Notes under the pieces: generated by a model
Database searches by the model: none
What the model saw: only the letters and a program-made list of their open reading frames with translations
What the model was told of the DNA's origin: nothing
Origin: CAYLUN01 sp964386865
GTDB lineage: Bacteria; Verrucomicrobiota; Kiritimatiellia; RFP12; UBA1067
DNA: 64,000 bases
Reading direction: 5' to 3'
Assembly: GCA_964386865.1 (NCBI GenBank)
Contig: CAYLUN010000009.1
Coordinates: 56,964 to 120,963 of the forward strand
Position numbers and translations under genes: made by a program
Shown here: positions 1 through 7,477 of the stretch, one piece after another
Layout: every line of letters starts with the position of its first letter
Position numbering within the stretch: the stretch's first letter is position 1

Positions 1-450
1 CTGCTTCAAGTCGGGGCGGGCGGGGTCGCCGCCGGGAACGGTGAGCCGAACCTCCGCCAGAAAGGCGGGCTTACCGTCGCCCGGCTTGAGGACGATCTCA
101 TACCGAGCCCCCTCAACGTCGTCGGGCAGAGGCACGCGGAGCCAGCGGAAGCCGCTGTAGTCTCCGCCGCCAGAAACAGGCAGCGTGCGCCCGCCCACAA
201 CCACCGCGGCGGTGCGGCGGTCTTTCTTCGACCCCCAGAGAAGCTCCAGAGCCGCGCCGGGGCGCGGCTTGACGTCGCACGCGACGCGCAGCTCAGCGCG
301 GCCAAGAAACGTGTATTCGGTGCCCTCGTAGGTCTCGCCGCCGCCGCGCGTCCACGCGGCGGCGCTCGCGTCGTCCGGCAGCGCGCAGTACGCGCCTGGC
401 GCGAGAAGACTCAGGCAGCAACAGGCAAGCAGGCAGGCGCCGTTTCTCAT
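1..450 (-). CDS. Secreted protein of unknown function, 3' part outside window
   Basis: An open frame reads from an ATG at 450 down to the window edge with no stop, giving the first 150 residues. The N-terminus is a classic signal peptide: Met-Arg-Asn, then a Cys/Leu/Ala-rich core with a likely cut after about residue 23, so the product is exported. The mature part (THR-rich start, then WTRGGGETYEG and beta-rich sequence) resembles the jelly-roll or carbohydrate-binding modules common in surface enzymes, but I do not recognise the family. A purine-rich AGGGCGAGGT stretch directly precedes the ATG. It is followed on the same strand by the aldolase upstream at 553-1521. The C-terminal part that would name the protein is missing. 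Confidence 0.7.
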   Translation of the reverse strand, partial: MRNGACLLACCCLSLLAPGAYCALPDDASAAAWTRGGGETYEGTEYTFLGRAELRVACDVKPRPGAALELLWGSKKDRRTAAVVVGGRTLPVSGGGDYSGFRWLRVPLPDDVEGARYEIVLKPGDGKPAFLAEVRLTVPGGDPARPDLKQ

Positions 451-552
451 ACCTCGCCCTTTCGCATCGAAGCCGTCCGCTCAGCGCGCCCTCGAACCCA
501 GGCAGCGGCGGCGACCCGCGCCGTCCGCGGCAACACCCGCGGCGCGCCGCTC

Positions 553-1521
553 CTATTCGACGATCTGGTCGTAGAAGCCGAGGTAGTCCGTAGGGTGGTC
601 GCCGTCGAGGAACTTCATCGCCTCGCGCGGGTGCTGGTTCATCTGCCCCGTCAGCATGTAGGGGATGTCGTAGCCCCAGGTGATCTTCTTGCGCATCGGC
701 ACGATGCTCTCCTGGATGCACTTCAGGAGCGGGCGCAGGTGGTAGCGCGGGTTTTTCAGGAAGCCGAGCAAGAGCTCCGTGGGGCAGTTGCCGGCGCCGC
801 GTCCGAGGCCGCCGACCGTGCAGTCGAGGTAGCTGGCGCCGAGGATGAGCGCCTCGATGGTGTTGGCGTAGGCGAGCTGCTGGTTGTTGTGCGCGTGCAT
901 GCCGATCTTCTTGCCGCCTGCCTCCGCGAACTTGCGGTACTTGCGAGTCAGCGTCTGAACCTCTTCCGAGTAGAGAGAGCCGTAGCTGTCGACGAGGTAG
1001 ACGACGTCCGCCTCGCTCTTGCAGAGGATTTCGAGGGCCTCGTCCAAGTCTGAATCGTTCACCACCGAGATGGCCATCAGATTGACGCTGGTTTCGTAGC
1101 CCTTGTCGTGGACGGCTTTGATCATGTCAAGCGCGCCCGGGATCTGGTGGATATACGTGGCCACGCGCACGAGGTCGATCACGCTCTGCTCTTTGGGCGG
1201 GATGTCGACGTGGTAGTCGCACCGCTCCACGTCCGCCATAACCGAGAGCTTGAGGCTGGTCTCGTTCTCGCCGACGATGCGGCGCACGTCGTCCTCATCG
1301 CAGTATTTCCAAAGGCCGTATTCCGAGGGAGAGTAGAGCTTCCTGTCGCCCTTGTACCCGACCTCCATGTAGTCCACGCCCGAGTCCACACACGCCTGAT
1401 AGACGGCACGCACGAACGCGTCGTCGAAGTTGCAATTGTTCATGAGACCGCCATCGCGGATCGTGCAATCGAGAATCTTGATGTCGGGCCTATAGGTCAA
1501 CCAGGTGCCTTTCTTATCCAT
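553..1521 (-). CDS. DRE-TIM (HMGL-like) aldolase family protein
   Basis: A 322-residue HMGL-like TIM-barrel protein of the group containing HMG-CoA lyase, 4-hydroxy-2-oxovalerate aldolase and homocitrate synthase. Visible motifs are LDCTIRDGG (17-25), with the conserved Arg-Asp of the active site, GMHAHNN (207-213), carrying the two metal-binding His, and GGLGRGAGN (237-245). Members use a divalent metal for aldol or retro-aldol cleavage or condensation. There is no signal peptide, so it is cytoplasmic. An AAGGAG ribosome site lies at 1531-1536, 9 nt before the ATG. Neighbours are a sulfatase and a hexuronate-type transporter, which suggests a role in breaking down a sugar-acid product, but similar proteins also occur in surface-glycan synthesis loci. 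The exact substrate cannot be read from the sequence. Confidence 0.85.
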   Translation of the reverse strand: MDKKGTWLTYRPDIKILDCTIRDGGLMNNCNFDDAFVRAVYQACVDSGVDYMEVGYKGDRKLYSPSEYGLWKYCDEDDVRRIVGENETSLKLSVMADVERCDYHVDIPPKEQSVIDLVRVATYIHQIPGALDMIKAVHDKGYETSVNLMAISVVNDSDLDEALEILCKSEADVVYLVDSYGSLYSEEVQTLTRKYRKFAEAGGKKIGMHAHNNQQLAYANTIEALILGASYLDCTVGGLGRGAGNCPTELLLGFLKNPRYHLRPLLKCIQESIVPMRKKITWGYDIPYMLTGQMNQHPREAMKFLDGDHPTDYLGFYDQIVE

Positions 1522-1668
1522 TCAGGTAAACTCCTTGGGCAAACACGTCGCGTAACTACAGAAAGAACCACACGCCTCCGATTTGGTGCGGAAACGTTAC
1601 TAAAAGTGAACGACGGGCACAAGGGGTTTGTTCGCACAGCCACACCTTTCCTTGTTTCACGCCGCCGC

Positions 1669-3135
1669 TCAGCGCGACGCCCCCCCGCGCGACACGATCT
1701 CGGTCAGCAGCGCCTGCATGTCCGCGACCCTCTGCTGCTGCTCGGCCGCCAGATCCTTGGACTCGCCGATATCCTCGGCCAAATTGAAAAGCTGCGGCGC
1801 GGCCCCCGCCGCCTTCTGCTTGCGTCTGCCCTCCGCGCCGGGGACCAGCTTCCAGACGCCTTGCCGGAGCGCCAGCGTGTGGCCGTGCTCCACCAGGTGC
1901 GCCCGCCCCTCCTTGCCGCCGAGCAAAGCCGGAAGCACGTTCACGCTGTCGGGGGCCGTGGCCGGAGCCGGCGCTTGCTGCGTCAGGGCGGCGAACGTGG
2001 CGAGCATGTCGGCGTGGCAGAGGAGCGCGTCGGACGAGCCGCCCGCGGGGATGTGGCCGGGCCAGCGCGCGAGGAACGGCACGCGCGTCCCGCCCTCGTA
2101 GGCGCTGCCCTTGCCGCCGCGCAGGGGCCCGTTGTGCGGGTGGCCGTTGTTGGTTTCGGCCGTGCCGCTGTGCACCGTGTCGGGGCCGTTGGTGTCGAGC
2201 GTGCCACCGTTGTCGCTGGTGACGATGAGCAGGGTGTTCGTCGCGAGGCCCAGCCGCTCCAGCGCGGCCGCCACCTGCCCGACCGTCCAGTCGAACGAAT
2301 GCACGGCGTCGCCTCGCACGCCGGCCTCGCTCGCGCCCTTGAAGCGGGCGTTGGGCACGCGCGGCACGTGGATGTCGTGCGTGGCGAGATAGAGGAAGAA
2401 GCGGCGGCCGCGGTTGCGCTCCAGAAAGGCGACGGCTTTCGCGGCGATGACGTCGGCGACCTCGTCGTCCTTCCAGAGCGCGGCCTTGCCGCCCGTCTGC
2501 TCGCCGATGCGCGGGATGCCGTTGACAAACGAACGGGGCTCGCCGCGCTTGACCGAGTAGTCGAGCGTGATGGGGTCGGCGGGGTCGAGGTTGACGACGC
2601 GGCGGTTCTCAACCCAGACGCACGGCGTGCGATCGCCCGTGGCGGGCAGGAGCCAGGCGTAGTCGAACCCGATGTCCAGCGGGCCGGGCTTGATTTCGAC
2701 GTTGTAGTCGGTTGGCGTCGACCCCAGTCCCAAGTGCCACTTGCCGACCACGCCCGTCGCATAGCCAGCCTGTTTCAGAACCGAGGCGACGGTCGCGCGG
2801 CCAGGCTCGACGATGAGGCCTGCGGTGCCCGGCAGGATGCCGGTGCCCTTCTTGCGAAACGCGTACTCGCCGGTCATGAAGGCGTAGCGGGTCGGCGTGC
2901 AGACCGCCGAAGGCGAGTGCGCGTCGGTGAAGCGCAGCCCCTCGCGGGCGAGCCGGTCGCAGTTGGGCGTCCGAATCCGGGTCGCGCCGTAGCAGCCGAG
3001 ATCGCCGTACCCGAGGTCATCGGCGAGCAGGAAGACGATGTTCGGCGCGGCGCCCGCGAGCGGGTCGCTGCGCGCCGCCAAACAGGCCATTGCCGCGAGC
3101 AGCGGCGCGATCAAGCCGGCACCCCGCTTCCGCAT
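1669..3135 (-). CDS. Secreted type I (formylglycine) sulfatase
   Basis: A 488-residue sulfatase with an N-terminal signal peptide (residues 1 to about 21). LADDLGYGD (37-45) supplies metal-binding Asp residues. CTPTR at 79-83 is the Cys-type C-x-P-x-R site, whose Cys is oxidised to formylglycine by a maturase not encoded here. GKWHLG (about 134-139) and TSDNGG further on complete the alkaline-phosphatase-fold signature. It hydrolyses sulfate esters, probably on a polysaccharide or its fragments, in the periplasm or outside the cell. The ATG is preceded by GGAGGTGAGGC. It lies between the MFS transporter gene (upstream) and the aldolase gene, all on the minus strand with short gaps, so the three may act together on a sulfated, uronic-acid-containing glycan. 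Confidence 0.93.
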   Translation of the reverse strand: MRKRGAGLIAPLLAAMACLAARSDPLAGAAPNIVFLLADDLGYGDLGCYGATRIRTPNCDRLAREGLRFTDAHSPSAVCTPTRYAFMTGEYAFRKKGTGILPGTAGLIVEPGRATVASVLKQAGYATGVVGKWHLGLGSTPTDYNVEIKPGPLDIGFDYAWLLPATGDRTPCVWVENRRVVNLDPADPITLDYSVKRGEPRSFVNGIPRIGEQTGGKAALWKDDEVADVIAAKAVAFLERNRGRRFFLYLATHDIHVPRVPNARFKGASEAGVRGDAVHSFDWTVGQVAAALERLGLATNTLLIVTSDNGGTLDTNGPDTVHSGTAETNNGHPHNGPLRGGKGSAYEGGTRVPFLARWPGHIPAGGSSDALLCHADMLATFAALTQQAPAPATAPDSVNVLPALLGGKEGRAHLVEHGHTLALRQGVWKLVPGAEGRRKQKAAGAAPQLFNLAEDIGESKDLAAEQQQRVADMQALLTEIVSRGGASR

Positions 3136-3194
3136 GCCTCACCTCCCGGTCAGCTTCTGCCGTGCGAGCGACGCGCTTCCCCCAGCCGGAAGGG

Positions 3195-4484
3195 TCACCC
3201 CTCCATCTTGAAAGGCTCAAACTTCGGCGCCAGCATGTGGTGGACGGCGAACGCCACCAGATACGCGCAGCCGCACATCATGAACAAGATCGCGTAGCCC
3301 GCCGTCGGGTTCGACGAGAACTGGTCAAGCAGGCGCCCGCTCAAGATCGGGAACATCATGCCGCCGAGCGAACCGGCCATGCCGCCGAGCCCGATGACCG
3401 AGGCCACGGCTTTCTTGGGGAACATGTCGGAGACTGTCGTGTAGAGGTTGGCAGACCACGCCTGATGCGCCGCTCCGGCCAGGCCGATGATCAGCACGGC
3501 TTGCCAGTCGCCCAGCTTCGTCACGACCAGAATCGGGAGCACCAGCAAGGCGAAGATGAACATGCCTGTCTTGCGGGCGCGGGTCACGCTCCACCCGGAC
3601 TTGGTCAGGTGGCCCGTGACCCAGCCGCCCAAGATGCTCAGCACGGTGACGATCACGTAGATGGTGACCAGGTGCACCCAGCTGTTCTTGATGTCGAGGT
3701 GGCGCGTCTTCTTGAAATAGTCCGGAAGCCAGATGAGGAAAAACCACCAGACGGGATCGGTGAGAAACTTGCCGACGATGAACGACCAGGTCTGACGGTA
3801 CTTGAACAGGCTGCTCCAGCGCACCTTGGCGTCCCCGCCTGCGTCCTTGGGGTCGCTCTGAATCAGCGCCAGCTCCGGCGCCTGAACGCGCGCGCACCGC
3901 TCAGGCAAGTCGTAGAAGGGTATCCACAGGAAGAGCCAGAGGAAGCCCAGAACGCCCGCGATGATGAAGGCGGACTGCCACCCCCAGTGCAGCGCGATGG
4001 CCGGCACGATCGCAGGCGCAATGATCGCGCCCACGTTGGTTCCCGCGTTGAACAGGCTGGTCGCCAGCGCCCGCTCGCGCTTCGGGAACCAGAGGGCGAC
4101 CGCCTTCACGGCCGACGGGAAGTTGCCGCCCTCGCTCAGGCCCAGCGCTGCCCGGGCGAAGCCGAAGCCGGCAACCGAACCGACCAGCGCGTGCAGGCCT
4201 GCCGCGATGCTCCAGCCGATGATCGAGACCGTGTAGCCCAGCTTGGTGCCAAACTTGTCAACGAACCAGCCGAACCCCAGCAGCCCGAAGCCGTAGGCGG
4301 CCTGGAAAACCGAGTTGACCACGCCGAACTGCTCGTTCGTCCACCCCAGCTCCACGTCGAGGATCGGTTTCAGCAGCGAAAGGATCTGCCTGTCGATGTA
4401 GTTAATCGTCGTTGCGAAGAACAGCAACGCGCAAATGAACCACCGGTACTTCCCGATCCTCCCCGCCACGTCATCCTTTTCCAT
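3195..4484 (-). CDS. MFS transporter, anion:cation symporter (hexuronate) type
   Basis: A 429-residue integral membrane protein with about 12 hydrophobic segments. INYIDRQILSLL near residue 27 is the hallmark of the ACS subfamily that includes hexuronate and glucarate/galactarate transporters (ExuT, GudP). GWFVDKFGTKLGY after TM2 is the MFS loop motif. ALGLSEGGNFPSAVKAV and WFPKRERA are also typical of this family. It probably brings a sugar acid into the cytoplasm by cation symport. It is the first gene of a minus-strand run with the sulfatase and the aldolase, and it is divergent from the DUF502 gene. The substrate is inferred from the subfamily only. Confidence 0.88.
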   Translation of the reverse strand: MEKDDVAGRIGKYRWFICALLFFATTINYIDRQILSLLKPILDVELGWTNEQFGVVNSVFQAAYGFGLLGFGWFVDKFGTKLGYTVSIIGWSIAAGLHALVGSVAGFGFARAALGLSEGGNFPSAVKAVALWFPKRERALATSLFNAGTNVGAIIAPAIVPAIALHWGWQSAFIIAGVLGFLWLFLWIPFYDLPERCARVQAPELALIQSDPKDAGGDAKVRWSSLFKYRQTWSFIVGKFLTDPVWWFFLIWLPDYFKKTRHLDIKNSWVHLVTIYVIVTVLSILGGWVTGHLTKSGWSVTRARKTGMFIFALLVLPILVVTKLGDWQAVLIIGLAGAAHQAWSANLYTTVSDMFPKKAVASVIGLGGMAGSLGGMMFPILSGRLLDQFSSNPTAGYAILFMMCGCAYLVAFAVHHMLAPKFEPFKMEG

Positions 4485-4632
4485 CGGCTGCGCTTCCTTT
4501 CAAAAAAGTCTGGCTCAATCCCATCCTCATTGAGGCGATATTATGCTTGAACGCGACCAGCCGAGTCGAGCCAAACTTTTGAACAAAAAGGGCGCCGGGG
4601 CGGAGGGCCCACGCGGGCGGCCACATGCTGAC

Positions 4633-4661
4633 TTGTGCGGCACAGGCAAACGCGGCATACT
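4633..4661 (+). promoter_or_regulatory. Candidate sigma70-type promoter of the DUF502-recO operon
   Basis: TTGTGC (4633-4638) and CATACT (4656-4661) are separated by exactly 17 nt. The -10 box ends 10 nt before the ATG at 4672, so the predicted transcript would have almost no leader, and no Shine-Dalgarno sequence is visible. The promoter lies inside the upstream-extended reading frame, which supports the 4672 start. Confidence 0.45.
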
Positions 4662-4671
4662 AGAGCGCCTT

Positions 4672-5448
4672 ATGAAACAGACCCTCCCCTCGCTTCAAAA
4701 GCCACAGAAACCAGCGGGCGCCTCAACTTTCGCCAAAATCCGCACGAAGATCTTTATCGGCGTCATCCTGGCGACGCCGATCATGGCCACCCTGTGGATC
4801 TTCAATTTTCTGCTTCAGCTGAGCACCTCGTGGTTTTCGAAGCGCCTCTTCCCCCAGCTGAACAACCCGTTCTACGGCTACTTGCTGCAGGTGCTCGTGT
4901 TGCTTGCCGTGCTCGCGCTGTTCTACCTGCTTGGCGTGCTCGCGCACAACTTCCTTGGCAAACGGCTTTACCACCTCGCCGACCGCGTCTTCTCGACCAT
5001 CCCCTTCGTCAAAAGCATCTACGTTTTCGTGCGCCAGGTGTGCGAGTGGGTCGCGAAAAGCCGCAACACCACCTTTGAGTCGGTCGTCCTGGTCGAGTAC
5101 CCGCGCCGGGGCATTTACACCATCGGGCTGGTCACCTCGCCGACGCTTCCCATCATCACGTCGAAGCTCCCCGATGAAAACGGCCAGCCGACCGAATGCG
5201 TGAACGTTTTCATCTCCACCACGCCCAGCCCCTCCAACGGCATGTTCATCATCTTCCCGAAGAAGGATGTCATCCGGCTCGACATGGACGTCTCCGAAGC
5301 CATGAACATCGTCCTCTCCGCTGGCGCGATCCTGCCGCAGAAGTCCCCCGAGTCCAGCAAGAACTCCATGCTTGAAATGATCGATAACCTGATCAACAAG
5401 CAAGAGGCGGAAAAGCGGTTCGCGCCACACTCCGACGCCACGCCATGA
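4672..5448 (+). CDS. DUF502 family inner-membrane protein
   Basis: A 258-residue protein with two N-terminal transmembrane segments (about 23-45 and 65-88) and then a conserved soluble part. The motifs FSTIPFVKSIY and VLVEYPRRGIYTIG belong to the DUF502 family, which is widespread in bacteria and has no settled function. The frame stays open upstream to 4543, but that extension is hydrophilic, low-complexity and crosses a likely promoter, so the ATG at 4672 (MKQTLPS) is preferred. The stop overlaps the recO start by 4 nt (ATGA), indicating translational coupling. Confidence 0.88.
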   Translation: MKQTLPSLQKPQKPAGASTFAKIRTKIFIGVILATPIMATLWIFNFLLQLSTSWFSKRLFPQLNNPFYGYLLQVLVLLAVLALFYLLGVLAHNFLGKRLYHLADRVFSTIPFVKSIYVFVRQVCEWVAKSRNTTFESVVLVEYPRRGIYTIGLVTSPTLPIITSKLPDENGQPTECVNVFISTTPSPSNGMFIIFPKKDVIRLDMDVSEAMNIVLSAGAILPQKSPESSKNSMLEMIDNLINKQEAEKRFAPHSDATP

Positions 5449-6248
5449 TCGTTCAGACACAGGCGATCGCCCTCCAGATCCGGCCGTGGTCGAAGACGTC
5501 GCACATGGTCACCTGGCTGACCCCTGACTTCGGAAGGGTCGTGACCTCTGTCAAGGGCGCGTGCCGGCCCAAGAGCGCCTTCCTGGGCCAGTACGACCTT
5601 TTTTACACCTGCGACCTGCTCTTCTACCGGCGCGAGCACGACGGCGTGCACGCTATCCGCGAGTGCGTGCCGGTAGCCCTGCGCGAGCCGCTGCGGCGCG
5701 ACTGGCGGCGGGCCGCTGCGGCAGCCTACGTGGCGGATTTGACGGCCCGGGCCACCCCTGGCCACCAGGAAGCGGAGTCGCTCTTCGCCTTGCTGGGGCG
5801 GACGCTCGACCTGCTGGCCAGCCCGCGCGGCACGCCGGCGCACGAACTCGTGCTCTGGTATGAGACCCACCTTCTGCGGCTGTTGGGCCTGCTGCCGGAC
5901 TTCTCGCCGTGCCCGCTCTGCCACACGCCGGAGCGCCCCTCGATGCGCTTCTCGCTCCCCTCGGGCCGATTCCTCTGCCCCCACCGCACCCCCCCCCAGC
6001 CCGGCGAGGCGACGGTCGCCCTCCACCGCGGCGTCCAGCGCCTCTTCCTGACGCTCTGCGAAGGATCCGACCCGCCGTCTGACGGCCGCCCACCCGATAA
6101 CTCGCCAAACAAGAAAAATGCCGACCCCTCAAATCTTCTCTTTGGCTTATCCCGATTTCTTGGTATGTTTATCGCGTTTCACCTCGATGCGCCCTCGGCT
6201 GTCCGGCGTGTCGCACTGGAGCTGTTAAACACAACCCCAACGCGCTAA
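5445..6248 (+). CDS. recO: DNA repair protein RecO
   Basis: A 267-residue RecO. The N-terminal OB-fold region opens with the typical start (VQTQAIALQIRPWSKTS; then TPDFGRVVTSVKGA). The helical C-terminal domain holds a zinc-finger-like CPLCH around residue 158 with a further Cys-Pro-His downstream. RecO binds single-stranded DNA and, with RecR, loads RecA at gaps during RecF-pathway repair. Its start overlaps the DUF502 stop by 4 nt, and the isomerase gene follows after a 26-nt gap, so the three are probably one transcript ending at the terminator near 7448. Length is normal for the family. Confidence 0.9.
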   Translation: MIVQTQAIALQIRPWSKTSHMVTWLTPDFGRVVTSVKGACRPKSAFLGQYDLFYTCDLLFYRREHDGVHAIRECVPVALREPLRRDWRRAAAAAYVADLTARATPGHQEAESLFALLGRTLDLLASPRGTPAHELVLWYETHLLRLLGLLPDFSPCPLCHTPERPSMRFSLPSGRFLCPHRTPPQPGEATVALHRGVQRLFLTLCEGSDPPSDGRPPDNSPNKKNADPSNLLFGLSRFLGMFIAFHLDAPSAVRRVALELLNTTPTR

Positions 6249-6274
6249 ACCGCGTTATTGGAGACTCAAAAACC

Positions 6275-7372
6275 ATGAAGTCCGCGCCCATCATCTGCAT
6301 GACTCTGGCCTCTACGCTCTTGATCGCCACAGGCTGCAAAAAAGAGACCGACAAGAAGCCTGTCGACAAGCCTGCCGCCACGGTGCCCGCCGCCGCCGCC
6401 GAACCGGCCGCGCCCAAGGATCCGACTGAGGTGGTCGCGTCCGTCAACGACGCGAAGTACATCCGCAAGGACATGGAGAAGGTGGTCGACTCGCTGCTCA
6501 AGTCCCAGAACATCCCCGCCGAGCAGCAGGCCGAGGCCCGCAAGTACTTTGAGCAGCGCGCGGTCTACAGCTTCGTCATGAAGACGCTGATTCTGGCCGA
6601 GGCCAAGAAGCAGAACCTCGCGGCGAACGAAGAGGACCGCAAGGCCCAGCTCACCAAGATGGAGGAGGCGCTCAAGGCCCAGAACAAGACCGTGGAGGCC
6701 TACTTCAAAGAGTCGCCCCTCGGCGAGCAGGCCGCCAAGGCCGAGTTCGAGGACGGCCTGCTGATTGACAAGCTGCTCCAGAAGAACGTGCTGGACGCCA
6801 TCACCGTCTCCGATGACGACGTCAAAAAGGTGATCGCCGACGTCACGGCCAAAAACGCCGAGCTCGTGGAGAAGAACAAGAGCCTCGACGCGACGAACGC
6901 CGTGAAGCGCACGAAGATCCTCGCGCTCAAGAAGCAGCTGGCCGACGGCGCCGATTTCGCGGAGCTGGCCAAGGCGAACTCCGACTGCCCCAGCAAGGAA
7001 AAGGGCGGCGATCTGGGCGCGTTCACCCGCGGCAACATGGTCAAGGCGTTCGAAGACGCAGCCTTCACGCAGGAGGTCGGCAAGATCGGCGACATCGTCG
7101 AGACGCAGTTCGGCTACCACCTGATCAAGGTGACCGCCAAGACGCCCGCCGTTGAGGCCAAGGGCGACCAGCCCGCCAAGCCCGAGACGGTGACCGCCTC
7201 GCACATCCTCGTCAAGAACGAGCAGGCCCAGCAGCCGCAGACGGTGCCGACGACCGAGCAGGTTCAGACGCACCTGAAGCGCCAGAAGCAGCAGGAAGCC
7301 GTCCAGAAGTATCTGGAAGGGCTCAAGTCCGCAGCCAAGATCAACACGATCTTCCCGGACATGCCGCTGTAA
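6275..7372 (+). CDS. Lipoprotein peptidyl-prolyl isomerase, parvulin (PrsA/SurA-like)
   Basis: A 365-residue exported foldase. The N-terminus is a lipoprotein signal with lipobox IATGC, the acylated Cys being residue 21, followed by a Pro/Ala/Lys linker. An N-terminal helical SurA-like region (about 50-190) precedes a rotamase domain (about 210-290) that contains FAELAKANSDCPS, GGDLGAFTRGNMV and FGYHLIKV, all parvulin hallmarks. A second short SHILVKNEQ piece near residue 310 looks like the beginning of another parvulin repeat, apparently degenerate. The protein should assist folding of secreted or outer-membrane proteins in the periplasm. That fits a genome rich in exported enzymes. It is the last gene before a strong terminator. 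Confidence 0.9.
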   Translation: MKSAPIICMTLASTLLIATGCKKETDKKPVDKPAATVPAAAAEPAAPKDPTEVVASVNDAKYIRKDMEKVVDSLLKSQNIPAEQQAEARKYFEQRAVYSFVMKTLILAEAKKQNLAANEEDRKAQLTKMEEALKAQNKTVEAYFKESPLGEQAAKAEFEDGLLIDKLLQKNVLDAITVSDDDVKKVIADVTAKNAELVEKNKSLDATNAVKRTKILALKKQLADGADFAELAKANSDCPSKEKGGDLGAFTRGNMVKAFEDAAFTQEVGKIGDIVETQFGYHLIKVTAKTPAVEAKGDQPAKPETVTASHILVKNEQAQQPQTVPTTEQVQTHLKRQKQQEAVQKYLEGLKSAAKINTIFPDMPL

Positions 7373-7417
7373 GGGTGGGCCTCACCGCTTCGGCGGGCGC
7401 CCCATCAACGCTTCAAA

Positions 7418-7448
7418 GGCCCGGGCTGGTTCAGCCCGGGCCTTTTTT
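7418..7448 (+). terminator. Intrinsic terminator after the isomerase gene
   Basis: A perfect 10-bp stem (GGCCCGGGCT at 7418-7427 with AGCCCGGGCC at 7433-7442) and a 5-nt loop are followed directly by six T. It sits 45 nt after the isomerase stop and ends the plus-strand operon. The flanking A residues would also let it work for the convergent minus-strand gene. Confidence 0.93.
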
Positions 7449-7477
7449 GTGCCAGCAAGCCGTGCGCCCCGGCCGCG

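Noticed and set aside
1108..3297. Long plus-strand open frame (over 700 codons) antisense to the aldolase, sulfatase and transporter genes
   Set aside because: Very rich in Arg, Ala, Val and His with no domain; it mirrors the high-GC codon use of the real genes, which carry clear motifs.
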